In this document: positions 7,173 to 15,592 of the stretch, one piece after another
How the letters are laid out: each line of letters opens with the position of its first letter
How positions within the stretch are numbered: position 1 is the stretch's first letter
Assembly: GCA_025934255.1 (NCBI GenBank)
Contig: JAICYJ010000003.1
Coordinates: forward strand, 62,001-126,000
Length of the DNA: 64,000 bases
From: Thermoleophilia bacterium
GTDB taxonomy: Bacteria; Actinomycetota; Thermoleophilia; Gaiellales; JAICJC01
Reading direction: 5' to 3'
Notes under the pieces: model-generated
Database searches by the model: none
Told to the model about the DNA's origin: nothing
The model's input: only the letters and a program-made list of their open reading frames with translations
Position numbers and translations under genes: made by a program

Positions 7173-10100
7173 TCAGGAGCTGAGCGCGGTGGTGGTCTCG
7201 AGCAGCGCATCTGCCTCGGCGATCCCCGGCGTTGCGCCGAGTGCGTGAAACAGGCCACGAGCCTGCTGGAGGACGGGAGCCGCCTCACCCGGGCGACCGA
7301 GGCTGACGAGACAGCGGCCGTGTCCCAGCAAGGCGAATGCGTGCTCGGGTACCACCCCGAACCGCTCCCAGCGGCCGGCTGCGTCGGCATAGCCCTCCGC
7401 AGCTCCCGGGACGTCGCCCGTGGCTTCGGCGATCGCGGCGGCGGTTGCAACCAGCGTGTGTTCGGCGTACCGGGTGTGCGGGTCGAGGCCGGTGACGAGA
7501 CGCTGCGCGAGGGTGGTGTCGCGGAACGTGATGGCGCTTCGCACGAGGGCAGGCAGGTATGCGGTGTAGTACTCGGGTTCGCGCGCGGCGGGTGTCGTGG
7601 CGAGCTCCTCGAGCGACGCGGCGGCGCGGTCGGTGTGCGCAAGAGCGGTGTGGACGATGGCCGCCGATGCCAGGCCGATCACCAGCATTTCGGCGTTTCC
7701 GACCGCGTGGGCGCTCGATTCGAGCCAGTCGAGCCATCCCGCAACCTGCGCCGGGGCACCGCGAAGCGTGTGGACGCGCGCCAGCGCGCCGCGCACGTCG
7801 ACGAGGTCGCCCGGTGCCTCGATCTCGAGACGCGCGGCGAGCCCGTTTGCGACCTCGAGCACCTCGTCGATGCGGCCGGCATCGATCAGCGGATCGATCG
7901 TGCTGAGCGTGATCAGGTCGAGAATCTCGTTGAGCCCGCAGGCGGACGCGAATGCGATCCCGGTGTCGAACTCGTCGAGCGCCGCCTGGGGCCCTTCGTA
8001 GGCCCACAGCTGGATGCCGAGGTTGTTGTGGAGGACTCCCACCTCGCGTCCCAGTCCGCCGTCCGTGGCGAGCCTGATTGCCTCGCGCATATCATCAAAG
8101 CCGCGGGGATCTCCGAGTCTTACGCGGGCGAAGCCGAGGTAGCCGAGCGTGCGCGGCGATCGGTCCAGGCCGAGCTCGTCGGCCAGCGCAATCGCTCGCT
8201 GGGCCGAGGCGAGTGCCGTGTCAGCTCCGCCGTGCAGGAAGTCCGCACGCGCGACCTCGGTCAGCGCCTCGACGTGGGCAGGCCCCTTGGGCAACGGCTC
8301 CAGCAGTGCCAGGGCCTCGCCCGGCAGCTCGACCCAGCGGCGATCGGCCAGGCGGGAGAGCAGGCTGGCGAGCACGTGCATGGCGTGTGCCACGGCGGGG
8401 AGATCGCCACGCTCCTGGAACAACGGAATAGCCTGCTCCAGCGCCTCCTTCGCCTCGAGGGTGCGGCCGGCGTGGAATGCGGCCTCGGCGAAGCGCACGA
8501 GCGCCTCCGGCCGGGCGGGATGTGTGGGCGAGGTGAGTGCCAGCGCTCGCTCGAGGTTGGCCAGCGCCGCGGTGGTGTCGAGGCCAAGCGCGCGTTCGCC
8601 GGCCAGCGTCAGGAACCGGCGGGCCGGGGCCTGGAGCTCGGCGGCCCTGTCGGCCTCTCCGGCGGCGCGCGTCAGATCGAGCGCGGTGGAGTAGTGGTAA
8701 GCCAGCACGTCGGCCAGGTCCTCCACCCGGCCGGGTGCCTTCGACTCGATCCACGTCGCAGCGCCGACATGCCGCGTCGCGCGCGAGGCACGCGGAATCT
8801 GCGCGTATGCGACATCACAGGTGAGGATGTGCCAGAACGCATACTCCGCCTCGCCCTGCATCGACGAGTGACGTGAGGCGCGGATCAGTTCCTTGCGTGA
8901 GAGCTCACGCAGCGCCTCCACCACGTCATCCGGTGAGCGTCCTCCCATCTGGGCAACGGCACCGACCCAGAACACCTTGCCGACCACGGCCGCATCGGCG
9001 ATGAGCGACTTGGCGTCGGGTGGGAGCGTGTCCAGCCGCGCGGCGATCAACGCTCGTACCGACTCCGGGAACGGCACCTCCGCTCCATCCCGAAGCACCC
9101 AGCTCGACCCCTTGCGGATGAGGAGATCCCGGTCCTGGAGCAGCCGCACGAACTCCTCGGCATACAGCGGGTTGCCGCCGGCGCGGTCAAGGATCGGCTG
9201 CTGCAGCTCGGCCGGGATCACGCTCGCGTCCAGCAGCGCCGAGACCAGTCGCGCCGTCTCCTCCGGGGACAGCGGTGCCAGGTTGATCGAGTTCGTGTTC
9301 CGCAACCCTGCCGCGTAGTCGGGGTGGCGCTCGTACAGCTCCGGCCGGGCGGTGCAGACGATCAGCAGCGGGATGCTCTCGGCGCGACCGGCCAGGTGTT
9401 CCAGGAACGCGAGCAGCGCATCGTCCGCCCAGTGCAGGTCCTCGAACACCAGTACCGTGGGCTCGGTCTCGGCCAGGTGCTCGAGGAACCGCCGCCACGC
9501 CGTGAACAGCTCCTCCCGCTCCGCCGAGGTGGATGCGCCGATCCCCAGCAGCGGCAGCAGCCGCTGACGGAACCAGGCCCGCTCCTCGCCCTCGGGCAGG
9601 ACGACGTCGAGCTTGGCGATCGCCGTGGCCGGGTCGTCTGACTCCAGGATCCCGGCGTGGGCCTTGACGATCTCGCCCAGCGCCCAGAACGTGATGCCCT
9701 CCCCGTAGGGCAGACAGCGGCCCTGCCGCCACGTGACCAGCTCGGGGCGCTGGTCGATGTACCCGAACAGCTCGGCCACGATCCGGCTCTTGCCAAGCCC
9801 CGGCTCGCCCACCACCGTAACCAGCTGCACGGACGACGAGGCCGCCGCCTTGTCGAAGATCCCCTTCAACAGCGCGAGGTCGATCTCACGGCCGATGAAC
9901 GGCGAGGTGTGGGTGCGCGTCAGATCCGTCCCGAACCGTGCCCGCGGAGCCAGCGGCTGGAAGACCCGCACGGCCTCCGACTTGCCCTTCACGGTGGCAG
10001 GCGTGAGCTCCTGGTAATCGAACACCACCGTGGTCGCCTCATACGTGGCCACGCCGACGGCGACGCCCATCTCCGGCGCGAGGCCCTGCAGCCGCGACGC

Positions 10101-10586
10101 GGTGTTGATCGCATCGCCGGTCAGGAAGCCGTCGCCGGACCGTGGGTTCACGTCGAGCCGTACCAGCGCCTCGCCGGTGTTGATCCCCACGCGCAGCCGC
10201 AGCGGCGCACCCCCCAGCGCCTCCAACCCCTCGGCCGCCTCCACGATCCGAAGGCCGGCCCGTACCGCCCGCTCCGGGTCGTCCTCGTGCGCGGCGGGTA
10301 CGCCGAACACGCCCACCACCGCGTCGCCGATGAACTTCTGCACGATGCCGCCGTGGTTTTCGATCTGCGATCGCGCCATCGCCGCATAGGCGTCGAGCAT
10401 CGTGTTCACGTCCTCGGGATCCGCCGTCTCCGACAGGCTCGTGAACCCGACCAGGTCGCAGAACAGGGCGGTGACGACCTTGCGCTCCTCCGCCGCCGGC
10501 CGTTCCGAAACCACCAGCGCGGCGCCGCACTCGGGGCAGAACTTCGCGCCCTCGGAGCTGGTGCCGCACTGCCCGCAGATGATCAC
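7173..10586 (-). CDS. zinc-ribbon / class III adenylate cyclase / AAA ATPase / TPR regulator
   Basis: An 1137-residue signalling protein. Order of parts: zinc ribbon (C4, C7, C17, C20); class III cyclase domain (about 36-215) with metal aspartates D44 (FCDLVGF) and D88 (KFIGD), ATP-selecting Lys84 and the GDAINTASRL segment, so it looks catalytically competent; a STAND-type ATPase (Walker A GEPGLGKS near 261, Walker B VLVFEDLHW near 380); and a long alpha-helical TPR-like region to the end. Such proteins are expanded in actinobacteria and are thought to couple cyclic nucleotide synthesis to ligand or partner binding. It starts at a GTG 6 bases after TAGACT. It shares an upstream region with the divergent permease operon. 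Confidence 0.92.
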   Translation of the reverse strand: MIICGQCGTSSEGAKFCPECGAALVVSERPAAEERKVVTALFCDLVGFTSLSETADPEDVNTMLDAYAAMARSQIENHGGIVQKFIGDAVVGVFGVPAAHEDDPERAVRAGLRIVEAAEGLEALGGAPLRLRVGINTGEALVRLDVNPRSGDGFLTGDAINTASRLQGLAPEMGVAVGVATYEATTVVFDYQELTPATVKGKSEAVRVFQPLAPRARFGTDLTRTHTSPFIGREIDLALLKGIFDKAAASSSVQLVTVVGEPGLGKSRIVAELFGYIDQRPELVTWRQGRCLPYGEGITFWALGEIVKAHAGILESDDPATAIAKLDVVLPEGEERAWFRQRLLPLLGIGASTSAEREELFTAWRRFLEHLAETEPTVLVFEDLHWADDALLAFLEHLAGRAESIPLLIVCTARPELYERHPDYAAGLRNTNSINLAPLSPEETARLVSALLDASVIPAELQQPILDRAGGNPLYAEEFVRLLQDRDLLIRKGSSWVLRDGAEVPFPESVRALIAARLDTLPPDAKSLIADAAVVGKVFWVGAVAQMGGRSPDDVVEALRELSRKELIRASRHSSMQGEAEYAFWHILTCDVAYAQIPRASRATRHVGAATWIESKAPGRVEDLADVLAYHYSTALDLTRAAGEADRAAELQAPARRFLTLAGERALGLDTTAALANLERALALTSPTHPARPEALVRFAEAAFHAGRTLEAKEALEQAIPLFQERGDLPAVAHAMHVLASLLSRLADRRWVELPGEALALLEPLPKGPAHVEALTEVARADFLHGGADTALASAQRAIALADELGLDRSPRTLGYLGFARVRLGDPRGFDDMREAIRLATDGGLGREVGVLHNNLGIQLWAYEGPQAALDEFDTGIAFASACGLNEILDLITLSTIDPLIDAGRIDEVLEVANGLAARLEIEAPGDLVDVRGALARVHTLRGAPAQVAGWLDWLESSAHAVGNAEMLVIGLASAAIVHTALAHTDRAAASLEELATTPAAREPEYYTAYLPALVRSAITFRDTTLAQRLVTGLDPHTRYAEHTLVATAAAIAEATGDVPGAAEGYADAAGRWERFGVVPEHAFALLGHGRCLVSLGRPGEAAPVLQQARGLFHALGATPGIAEADALLETTTALSS

Positions 10587-10592
10587 CAGTCG

Positions 10593-10598
10593 AGTCTA
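10593..10598 (-). promoter_or_regulatory. -10 element for cyclase/ATPase/TPR gene
   Basis: TAGACT on the minus strand is separated by 6 bases from the GTG start at 10586. This is the spacing expected for a leaderless transcript. Confidence 0.5.
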
Positions 10599-10605
10599 CG
10601 GCCTT

Positions 10606-10627
10606 CGTTGAAACGACGCGGTCAACG
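10606..10627. promoter_or_regulatory. inverted repeat, possible operator
   Basis: CGTTGA and TCAACG form a 6-base inverted repeat with a 10-base spacer, one helical turn between half-site centres being plausible for a dimeric regulator. The same stretch holds two copies of GAAACG. It lies just upstream of the -10 element of the cyclase gene and about 50 bases upstream of the divergent permease promoter. Confidence 0.3.
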
Positions 10628-10675
10628 ATGAAACGCCGGCGCTCATATCGGCGGGTATTTGCGTAGTCCACTTCC

Positions 10676-10704
10676 TTGACTTGCCCCTGCCATCTGGTTA
10701 CCGT
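10676..10704 (+). promoter_or_regulatory. sigma70-type promoter for permease operon
   Basis: TTGACT and TACCGT are separated by exactly 17 bases. The predicted transcription start (about 10711) is some 27 bases before the leader ORF, leaving room for its GGGAG ribosome-binding site. Confidence 0.6.
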
Positions 10705-10737
10705 CGCCACATTCGTCGTCTGGCAGGGAGTGGACCA

Positions 10738-10812
10738 GTGGCAGCGTCAGAGGAGTTCGTGGAGCACACACACCGGATGAACTCGAGGAACGTGGCGGAG
10801 GAGGTGCGCTGA
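10738..10812 (+). CDS. 24-codon leader ORF coupled to permease
   Basis: A GTG-started ORF of 24 codons (MAASEEFVEHTH... ending AEEVR) has a good ribosome-binding site (GGGAG, about 7 bases before the start) and ends in TGATG, overlapping the permease ATG by one base. It is soluble, charged and has no run of a single amino acid that would mark a classical attenuator. It could be a leader peptide for translational coupling or a genuine small subunit. Its own GGAGGAGG near the end serves as the permease ribosome-binding site. Too short for codon statistics, so moderate confidence. Confidence 0.45.
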   Translation: MAASEEFVEHTHRMNSRNVAEEVR

Positions 10813-12350
10813 TGGCCGCGACCGATCAGTACGTCGATCACACGACCCAGGCGGCGCTCGAGGAGAAGGCCAAGCTCCAGAAGCACTTCAACCGGTTCGA
10901 CATCTACTTCTTCCTTCTTTGCACCATCGTGGGCGTGGACACGCTTGGCCAGGTCGCCCAGGACGGCCCGCAAGGGTTCTTGTGGCTGCTCGTGCTCGGC
11001 CTCGTGTTCTTCGTCCCCTATGCACTCCTGACCGCGGAGCTCGGCGCGGCGTTCACGGAGGAGGGCGGCGTCTACGTGTGGACGCGGATGGCCATGGGCC
11101 GCCTCGTGGCGGCGGTCAACGCCATCTTCTACTGGTTCTCGAACCCGATCTGGATCGGTGCCACGCTGGCGTTGTTGACGGTCTCGGCGATCCAGAACTA
11201 CTTCTGGAACTTCTCAAACGGCAGCATCTGGGAGTACCTGATCGGGTTTGCCTACATCTGGTTCTCCGTGTGGTCAGCCATCCTGTCGTTCGGGGTCGGC
11301 AAGTGGATTCCGACCCTGGGCGCCTGGTGCCGCATCCTGTTGATCGGCCTGTTCACCATCACGACGATCATCTACGCCTTCGAGCACGGCCTGCATTTCC
11401 CGTCGGCGGGCAAATTCACCCCGACCTGGACGGCGTTCATCGCCCTGACGCCGCTGCTCTTCTTCAACTACGTCGGTTTCGAGCTCCCCAACGCGGCCGG
11501 CGACGAGATGGAGGACGCGCAGAAGGACGTGCCGTACACGGTGCTGCGAGCATGCATCACGTCGATCCTGCTCTACGGCCTGCCGATCCTGGCGATCATG
11601 TCCGTCGTTCCGCCGAGCCAGCTTCAGGGCAAGGGCGTATCCGCATTCCTGGACGCCATCCACCACGTGTTCAGCGTCTACGGCTCCGCAGCCAACGTGC
11701 TCACGAAGGTCGCCGCGGCCGGGTTCATCCTCGCAGTCGTGTCGAGCGCGTGCACCTGGCTGATGGGCTCCGACCGCAGCCAGGCCGTGGCCTCCTACGA
11801 CGGCGCCGGGCCGCGCATCCTGGGTCGGTTCTCAGCCAGGTACGGCACCCCGATCTATGTCAACTTCCTCTCGGGCGTGTTCTCGACGCTCGTGTTCCTG
11901 ATCGCGATCAACCTCAGCTCGGGCAGCACCGCCGACGCGTTCAACGTGATGATCGGCGTGGTGCTGACGTTCACGACGATCTCCTACATCGTGATCTTCC
12001 CGTGCCTTGCGATCCTGCGCCGGACGCACCCGGATGTGCACCGGCCCTACCGCGTGCCGGGAGGCATGCCGGGCGTCTGGGTGTGCACGATCCTGTGCAC
12101 CTCCTGGGCCGTATTCGCGTCTCTGGTCGCCATCTTCCCTGGCTTCCTGGACGGGCAGCTCCTGAACAACGCCGACCTGCCGGCGAACGTCTCGCGGGTC
12201 AAGTACGAGACGATCTCGCTGGTCGCGATCGGTGTGACCATGATCGCCGGATTCATCTTCTACTGGCTCGGCGCGCCCACCCGGGCGGCGTCGGTCGACA
12301 TCCCACTCGAGGGGAACGAGGGCATGGTTCCCCAGACTGCGGGCGAATAG
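10812..12350 (+). CDS. APC-superfamily amino acid permease
   Basis: A 512-residue transporter with about 12-13 transmembrane helices. The first helix carries the APC-fold motif (FFLLCTIVGVDTLGQVAQ) followed by LLTAELGAAFTEEGGVYVW, the typical helix 2-3 signature of the amino acid-polyamine-organocation superfamily. A long luminal-type loop and a helix near 470 (MIAGFIFYWLG) end the protein. Substrate is not evident; amino acids or amines are usual for the family, and similarity of the first segment to glutamate/GABA antiporter-type proteins is only impressionistic. It is preceded by a promoter and an overlapping 24-codon leader ORF and followed by a strong hairpin. Confidence 0.88.
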   Translation: MAATDQYVDHTTQAALEEKAKLQKHFNRFDIYFFLLCTIVGVDTLGQVAQDGPQGFLWLLVLGLVFFVPYALLTAELGAAFTEEGGVYVWTRMAMGRLVAAVNAIFYWFSNPIWIGATLALLTVSAIQNYFWNFSNGSIWEYLIGFAYIWFSVWSAILSFGVGKWIPTLGAWCRILLIGLFTITTIIYAFEHGLHFPSAGKFTPTWTAFIALTPLLFFNYVGFELPNAAGDEMEDAQKDVPYTVLRACITSILLYGLPILAIMSVVPPSQLQGKGVSAFLDAIHHVFSVYGSAANVLTKVAAAGFILAVVSSACTWLMGSDRSQAVASYDGAGPRILGRFSARYGTPIYVNFLSGVFSTLVFLIAINLSSGSTADAFNVMIGVVLTFTTISYIVIFPCLAILRRTHPDVHRPYRVPGGMPGVWVCTILCTSWAVFASLVAIFPGFLDGQLLNNADLPANVSRVKYETISLVAIGVTMIAGFIFYWLGAPTRAASVDIPLEGNEGMVPQTAGE

Positions 12351-12371
12351 CGGTACTCGAATTGCGACATT

Positions 12372-12399
12372 CCTCCCCGGGCCGACGCGGCCGGGGAGG
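12372..12399. terminator. bidirectional terminator hairpin
   Basis: CCTCCCCGG(G)CC and GGCCGGGGAGG form an 11-bp GC-rich stem with a short loop (GACGC) and one bulged G. It lies between the convergent permease and sixA-like stops. There is little T-richness after the stem. Confidence 0.65.
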
Positions 12400-12408
12400 C
12401 GCTCGCTG

Positions 12409-12915
12409 TTACCTGAAATCCTTGGGGACGGTGTAGCCGACCAGGCGCGCCGTCCCCTGGTGCGCGCCCAGCCAGGAGTGGTCCGGGAGCGCGAGCGTGG
12501 CCAGCGCGCCGGTCGGGAACTTGGCCACCACCGCTGAGCGGATCGGCCCGGGCGCGGCCAGGCGCAGCGCCAGATCCTGCATGCCCGGGTTGTGGCCGAT
12601 CATGAGCGCCGAACCGACCGAGTCGGGGACGCCGTGCAGCCGGGCCAGCAGGGTTTCGGCCGACGCGCCGTACAGCTGGTCCTCGATCTCGACCTGCGCG
12701 TCGCCGAGCGCCGCGCGGATCAGCTCCAGCGTCTGCCGGGTCCGGACCGCCGACGAGCAGAGCACGAGATCGACCCGCGCGTTCAGGCTGTGCAGGTGCT
12801 CGGCCACGCGCCCGCCGTCGCGGACGCCGCGCGCTGACAGCGGCCGGTCGTGGTCGGCGAGCGACTCGTCGTCCCAGCTGGACTTCAAGTGCCGTAGCAG
12901 GAGCAGCGTGGGCAT
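12409..12915 (-). CDS. sixA: SixA-like phosphohistidine phosphatase
   Basis: A 168-residue member of the histidine phosphatase (branch 1) superfamily. The catalytic RH is in LLLLRHLKSSW (residues about 3-13), the second arginine in SSAVRTRQTLE, and the second catalytic histidine in MIGHNPGMQDL. The RHxKS variant (instead of RHGE) and the short length are typical of SixA, which removes phosphate from phosphohistidine on signalling or PTS proteins; the actual substrate here is unknown. The ATG at 12915 puts the RH motif close to the N-terminus as in homologues; an in-frame TTG at 12927 is the alternative. It is the last gene of a four-gene minus-strand cluster. Confidence 0.85.
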   Translation of the reverse strand: MPTLLLLRHLKSSWDDESLADHDRPLSARGVRDGGRVAEHLHSLNARVDLVLCSSAVRTRQTLELIRAALGDAQVEIEDQLYGASAETLLARLHGVPDSVGSALMIGHNPGMQDLALRLAAPGPIRSAVVAKFPTGALATLALPDHSWLGAHQGTARLVGYTVPKDFR

Positions 12916-12928
12916 CGTCCCCGCCAAC

Positions 12929-13855
12929 CTACCCGGTCTCGGCCCAGTTCCGGCGAAGCTCGTTGGCGTACCGCCGCCCCAGCCAGGGCGCCGCGCCGGG
13001 AAGCCATTCGCGGAAGCTGGTGTGGCCTGTCGCGGGCTGGTGGGAGATGAGCAGCTCCGACGTGAGCGCGCCCAGCTCCTCCGCCGTGATCAGCACGTCG
13101 CGGACGAGCGGGCCGATGGCACGCCCCAGCGCCACAACGACGGCGGGAGGAAGGTGCACCAGCCGCGACCGCGCGTGCAGCGCCCGCGCCAGGGCGGCCA
13201 GGAATACGTCGAAGGTGTAGATCTCGGGTCCCACGGCATCCTGCAGCGTTGGGCCGGCTCCCTCCGCCGCCGCGATTGCGAGTTCCGCCACGTCGCCGAC
13301 GAACACGGGCTGGACGCGGTAGCTGCCGTCGCCGGGGACGGCATAGGCCGGCAGCTTGCGCAGCAGCCAGGCCATGTTGTTGACCAGGATCTCCTCACGC
13401 CCGCCGAACACCAGCGAAGGCCGGATCACCGCGTGCTCAGAGGTCGTCTCCGCCAGCGCGACCTCGACCGCCGCCTTCCCACGGAAGTAGGCGTACGGCG
13501 AGTCGACGGCCGCGTTGGTGACCGACAGGTGCACGATCCTGCGGATGCCGGCCCGACCCGCCGCCTCGAACAGCGCCCGGCTGTTCGCGACCGCCGAAGC
13601 AAAGTCGGCCCCGTCCCGCGGGAAGCGGATCCAGTAGGTGTTGAACAGCAGGTCTGCGCCCTCCAGCGAGCGCACCAGCAGCTCCGTGTCGTCGAACTGG
13701 AGCGGCTCGCGCGCGACGGCACCCGCCAGCGGATGGCCCGCCGGCGCCGGGCGGCGCGACAGCGACACCACCTCGTCGCCGTGGTCGAGCAGCTGCCGGG
13801 CGATCGCACCGCCCGTGTACGAAAAGACGCCTGTCACCACCGCCCGCCGGGTCAT
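12929..13855 (-). CDS. NmrA/NDUFA9-like NAD(P)-binding protein
   Basis: A 308-residue extended short-chain dehydrogenase fold. The Rossmann dinucleotide loop is atypical: VVTGVFSYTGGAIARQLL replaces the usual TGATGFIG. It is followed by LSRRP as the NADP phosphate-binding region. The YxxxK catalytic pair appears as YAYFRGKAAVE (Y and K spaced by four), so an active site may exist. Close relatives include NDUFA9-type complex I assembly or NmrA-like redox sensors; a link with the nuo operon about 24 kb away is speculation. The ATG start overlaps the stop of the upstream gene (ATGA). Confidence 0.8.
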   Translation of the reverse strand: MTRRAVVTGVFSYTGGAIARQLLDHGDEVVSLSRRPAPAGHPLAGAVAREPLQFDDTELLVRSLEGADLLFNTYWIRFPRDGADFASAVANSRALFEAAGRAGIRRIVHLSVTNAAVDSPYAYFRGKAAVEVALAETTSEHAVIRPSLVFGGREEILVNNMAWLLRKLPAYAVPGDGSYRVQPVFVGDVAELAIAAAEGAGPTLQDAVGPEIYTFDVFLAALARALHARSRLVHLPPAVVVALGRAIGPLVRDVLITAEELGALTSELLISHQPATGHTSFREWLPGAAPWLGRRYANELRRNWAETG

Positions 13856-14814
13856 GTCGCGTCGCCGCAGCGCGCCATCAGATCACGCAGAGCGGCGCGC
13901 AGCTGATCGGCTCGGGCCGAGAGGTCGGGGTCGTCCAGCTTGGCGAGGGCCTCGGACGCGGCATCCAGCTGCACGACGGCGCGGCCGAGGGCCTGCTGCG
14001 CCTGCTTGACATCGCGGGCGCGGGCGGCCGCCAGCCGCTCCGCCTCTCGCTTTCGCGCCGCCCGCTCGGCGGCACGCTCCACGGCCGCATCCCGTCGTTT
14101 CGGAGCCGCTTTCGCGGGCGGCGGCGGCTCGGCGGTCTTCGCCGCGACCGCCGGCCGGCCTTGCCAGCGCATCGGCATCCCCCGCACGACCACACCGCGC
14201 ACGTTGCCGCTCACGATCGTGAGCGGGCGCAGGTCGGCCAGCTCGATGGTGACGTCGGCGCCGGCCGCCTCCACCAGCCGTCGCAGCTCATCGAAAGCGA
14301 CCGCCGTGCCGATGTCCTTGCTCCGTCGCGTGCGGTTCTTCAACGGCACCCGCGACTCGCCGCGCCCGGCCTGCAGGAGCAGCTGCCGGTCGGCGCCGAC
14401 GAACGTGATCCGGCCCTCGCCGGCCGGCAGCGTCTCGAGCAGCCGGTCGCGCGACACCGCCGCCTCGACGGCGGGCGCGGTCGCCGGCCACACCCATTCC
14501 ACCTCGACCGGGCCGTCCGCGATCCGGCGCAGCGTCAGGCGCCGCCGCCCCAGCTGCACCGCCAGCCCGGTACGGGCCGCGCTCAGCGACAGCGCGTCGG
14601 CGTCCTTCGGCGGGTCGCCGGTGGGGGGCGCGAAGCTGCCGTCCAGGCCGTCGCCCGGGAGTGGCAGCCGCGCCATCAACAGCGACGTCTCGCCCGGAGA
14701 CGCCACCACCAGCTCGTCGCCGTCGTTCTGCACCGACACCAGCCCGTCGCGCTCAGCCGCCGCGTGGCGGAGGATCGCCGCCACCGCACGCGCCGCGCCG
14801 GCGGCCTCGGTCAC
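13852..14814 (-). CDS. unknown protein with possible sliding-clamp-like C-terminal fold and coiled-coil tail
   Basis: 320 residues from a GTG that overlaps the stop of the GNAT gene (GTGA). I do not recognise it securely. The middle region resembles the last domain of DNA polymerase III beta clamp: an LLETLPAGEG...LLLQAGRGESRVPL segment, then FDELRRLVEAAGADVTIEL, L(R)PLTIVSGNVRGVVV and a terminal MPMRW, in the same order and spacing as domain III of DnaN. It continues into a basic, Ala/Arg-rich helical tail (about residues 235-320) with coiled-coil character. Without a search this is a hypothesis. It is coupled to both neighbours. Confidence 0.6.
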   Translation of the reverse strand: MTEAAGAARAVAAILRHAAAERDGLVSVQNDGDELVVASPGETSLLMARLPLPGDGLDGSFAPPTGDPPKDADALSLSAARTGLAVQLGRRRLTLRRIADGPVEVEWVWPATAPAVEAAVSRDRLLETLPAGEGRITFVGADRQLLLQAGRGESRVPLKNRTRRSKDIGTAVAFDELRRLVEAAGADVTIELADLRPLTIVSGNVRGVVVRGMPMRWQGRPAVAAKTAEPPPPAKAAPKRRDAAVERAAERAARKREAERLAAARARDVKQAQQALGRAVVQLDAASEALAKLDDPDLSARADQLRAALRDLMARCGDAT

Positions 14815-15365
14815 TGCAGGCTCGCCCACTCCGTCGCCAGCATCGCGTAGACCAGCTCGCTCTGCCACTCCCCCTTCACCCACTCGTTCTCGTGCAGGTG
14901 CGCCTCGAGACGCATGCCCAGCCGCTCCAGCACGGCTGCGGAGCCAGAGTTGCGCGCCTCCAGGCGGCCGAAGATCCGATGCAGGCCGAGCTGCTCGAAT
15001 CCCAGCCGCAGCATCTCGCCGGCGGCCTCGGTCGCGTATCCGTGGCCCTGGTGGTCGGGGTGCAGCACGAACCCGATCTCACCCTGCCGGTGTGCCTCGC
15101 TGCGGTACATGAGGACGACGTCTCCCACCATCGTCTCGCTGCCGCGGGGCTGGATGGCCAGCTCGAGCGCGTTGCCCTCGCACTCGATCTGGCTGCTCGA
15201 CTCGCGGATCACCTGCTCCACCTGCTCACGCGTGCGCGGCTCCCAGTACAGGAAGCGCACCACCTCCGGGCGCGACTGGATGTCGTGCAGGACGTCGATA
15301 TCGCCCTCACGATAGGGCCGCAGCAGCAGGCGCTCGGTCTCGATCGGATACTCAGGGCGGAGCAT
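14811..15365 (-). CDS. RimJ/RimL-type GNAT N-acetyltransferase
   Basis: A 184-residue acetyltransferase of the Acetyltransf_3 type. It begins IETERLLLRPYREGD, has GEIGFVLHPDHQGHGYATEA (the acetyl-CoA pyrophosphate-binding Q/RxxGxG/A motif as HQGHGYA) and LHRIFGRLEARNSGSAAVLERLGMRLE, the C-terminal signature of RimJ/RimL-like enzymes. These acetylate protein N-termini or small amines. It starts at an ATG 6 bases after TAGTCT and is the first gene of the cluster leading to sixA. Confidence 0.88.
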   Translation of the reverse strand: MLRPEYPIETERLLLRPYREGDIDVLHDIQSRPEVVRFLYWEPRTREQVEQVIRESSSQIECEGNALELAIQPRGSETMVGDVVLMYRSEAHRQGEIGFVLHPDHQGHGYATEAAGEMLRLGFEQLGLHRIFGRLEARNSGSAAVLERLGMRLEAHLHENEWVKGEWQSELVYAMLATEWASLQ

Positions 15366-15371
15366 CGCTGG

Positions 15372-15377
15372 AGACTA
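15372..15377 (-). promoter_or_regulatory. -10 element for GNAT-sixA cluster
   Basis: TAGTCT on the minus strand lies exactly 6 bases before the ATG at 15365, predicting a leaderless transcript for the four-gene cluster. Confidence 0.5.
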
Positions 15378-15474
15378 CTCCGGCCGGACGCGATGCCTAT
15401 CCCCGTGGGATCGGCGGCCGGTCGGCCACCTGTGCCTCATGGTCGCGGACACGGCGCGAGCGGTGGCTGCGGAT

Positions 15475-15493
15475 CCGAACCCAGCGGGTTCGG
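15475..15493. terminator. 8-bp perfect hairpin downstream of HD-GYP-like gene
   Basis: CCGAACCC-AGC-GGGTTCGG, with additional partial pairing outside. It sits in the 227-base gap between the end of the divIVA/HD-GYP-like operon and the promoter of the GNAT cluster, on the same strand, so it may end the first transcript. No T tract follows. The rest of the gap shows no gene. Confidence 0.45.
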
Positions 15494-15592
15494 TCGCTGC
15501 GCGACGTGGTGCGAAGGATGAACGGTTTCAGTGCCATCCATACCCGGTACTCCACGGCGCCGGATTTCAAACATCATCCGGCAAGCGCCCGG

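Noticed and set aside
12372..12399. Hairpin as a riboswitch or attachment site
   Set aside because: A simple GC stem between convergent stops; a terminator explains it.
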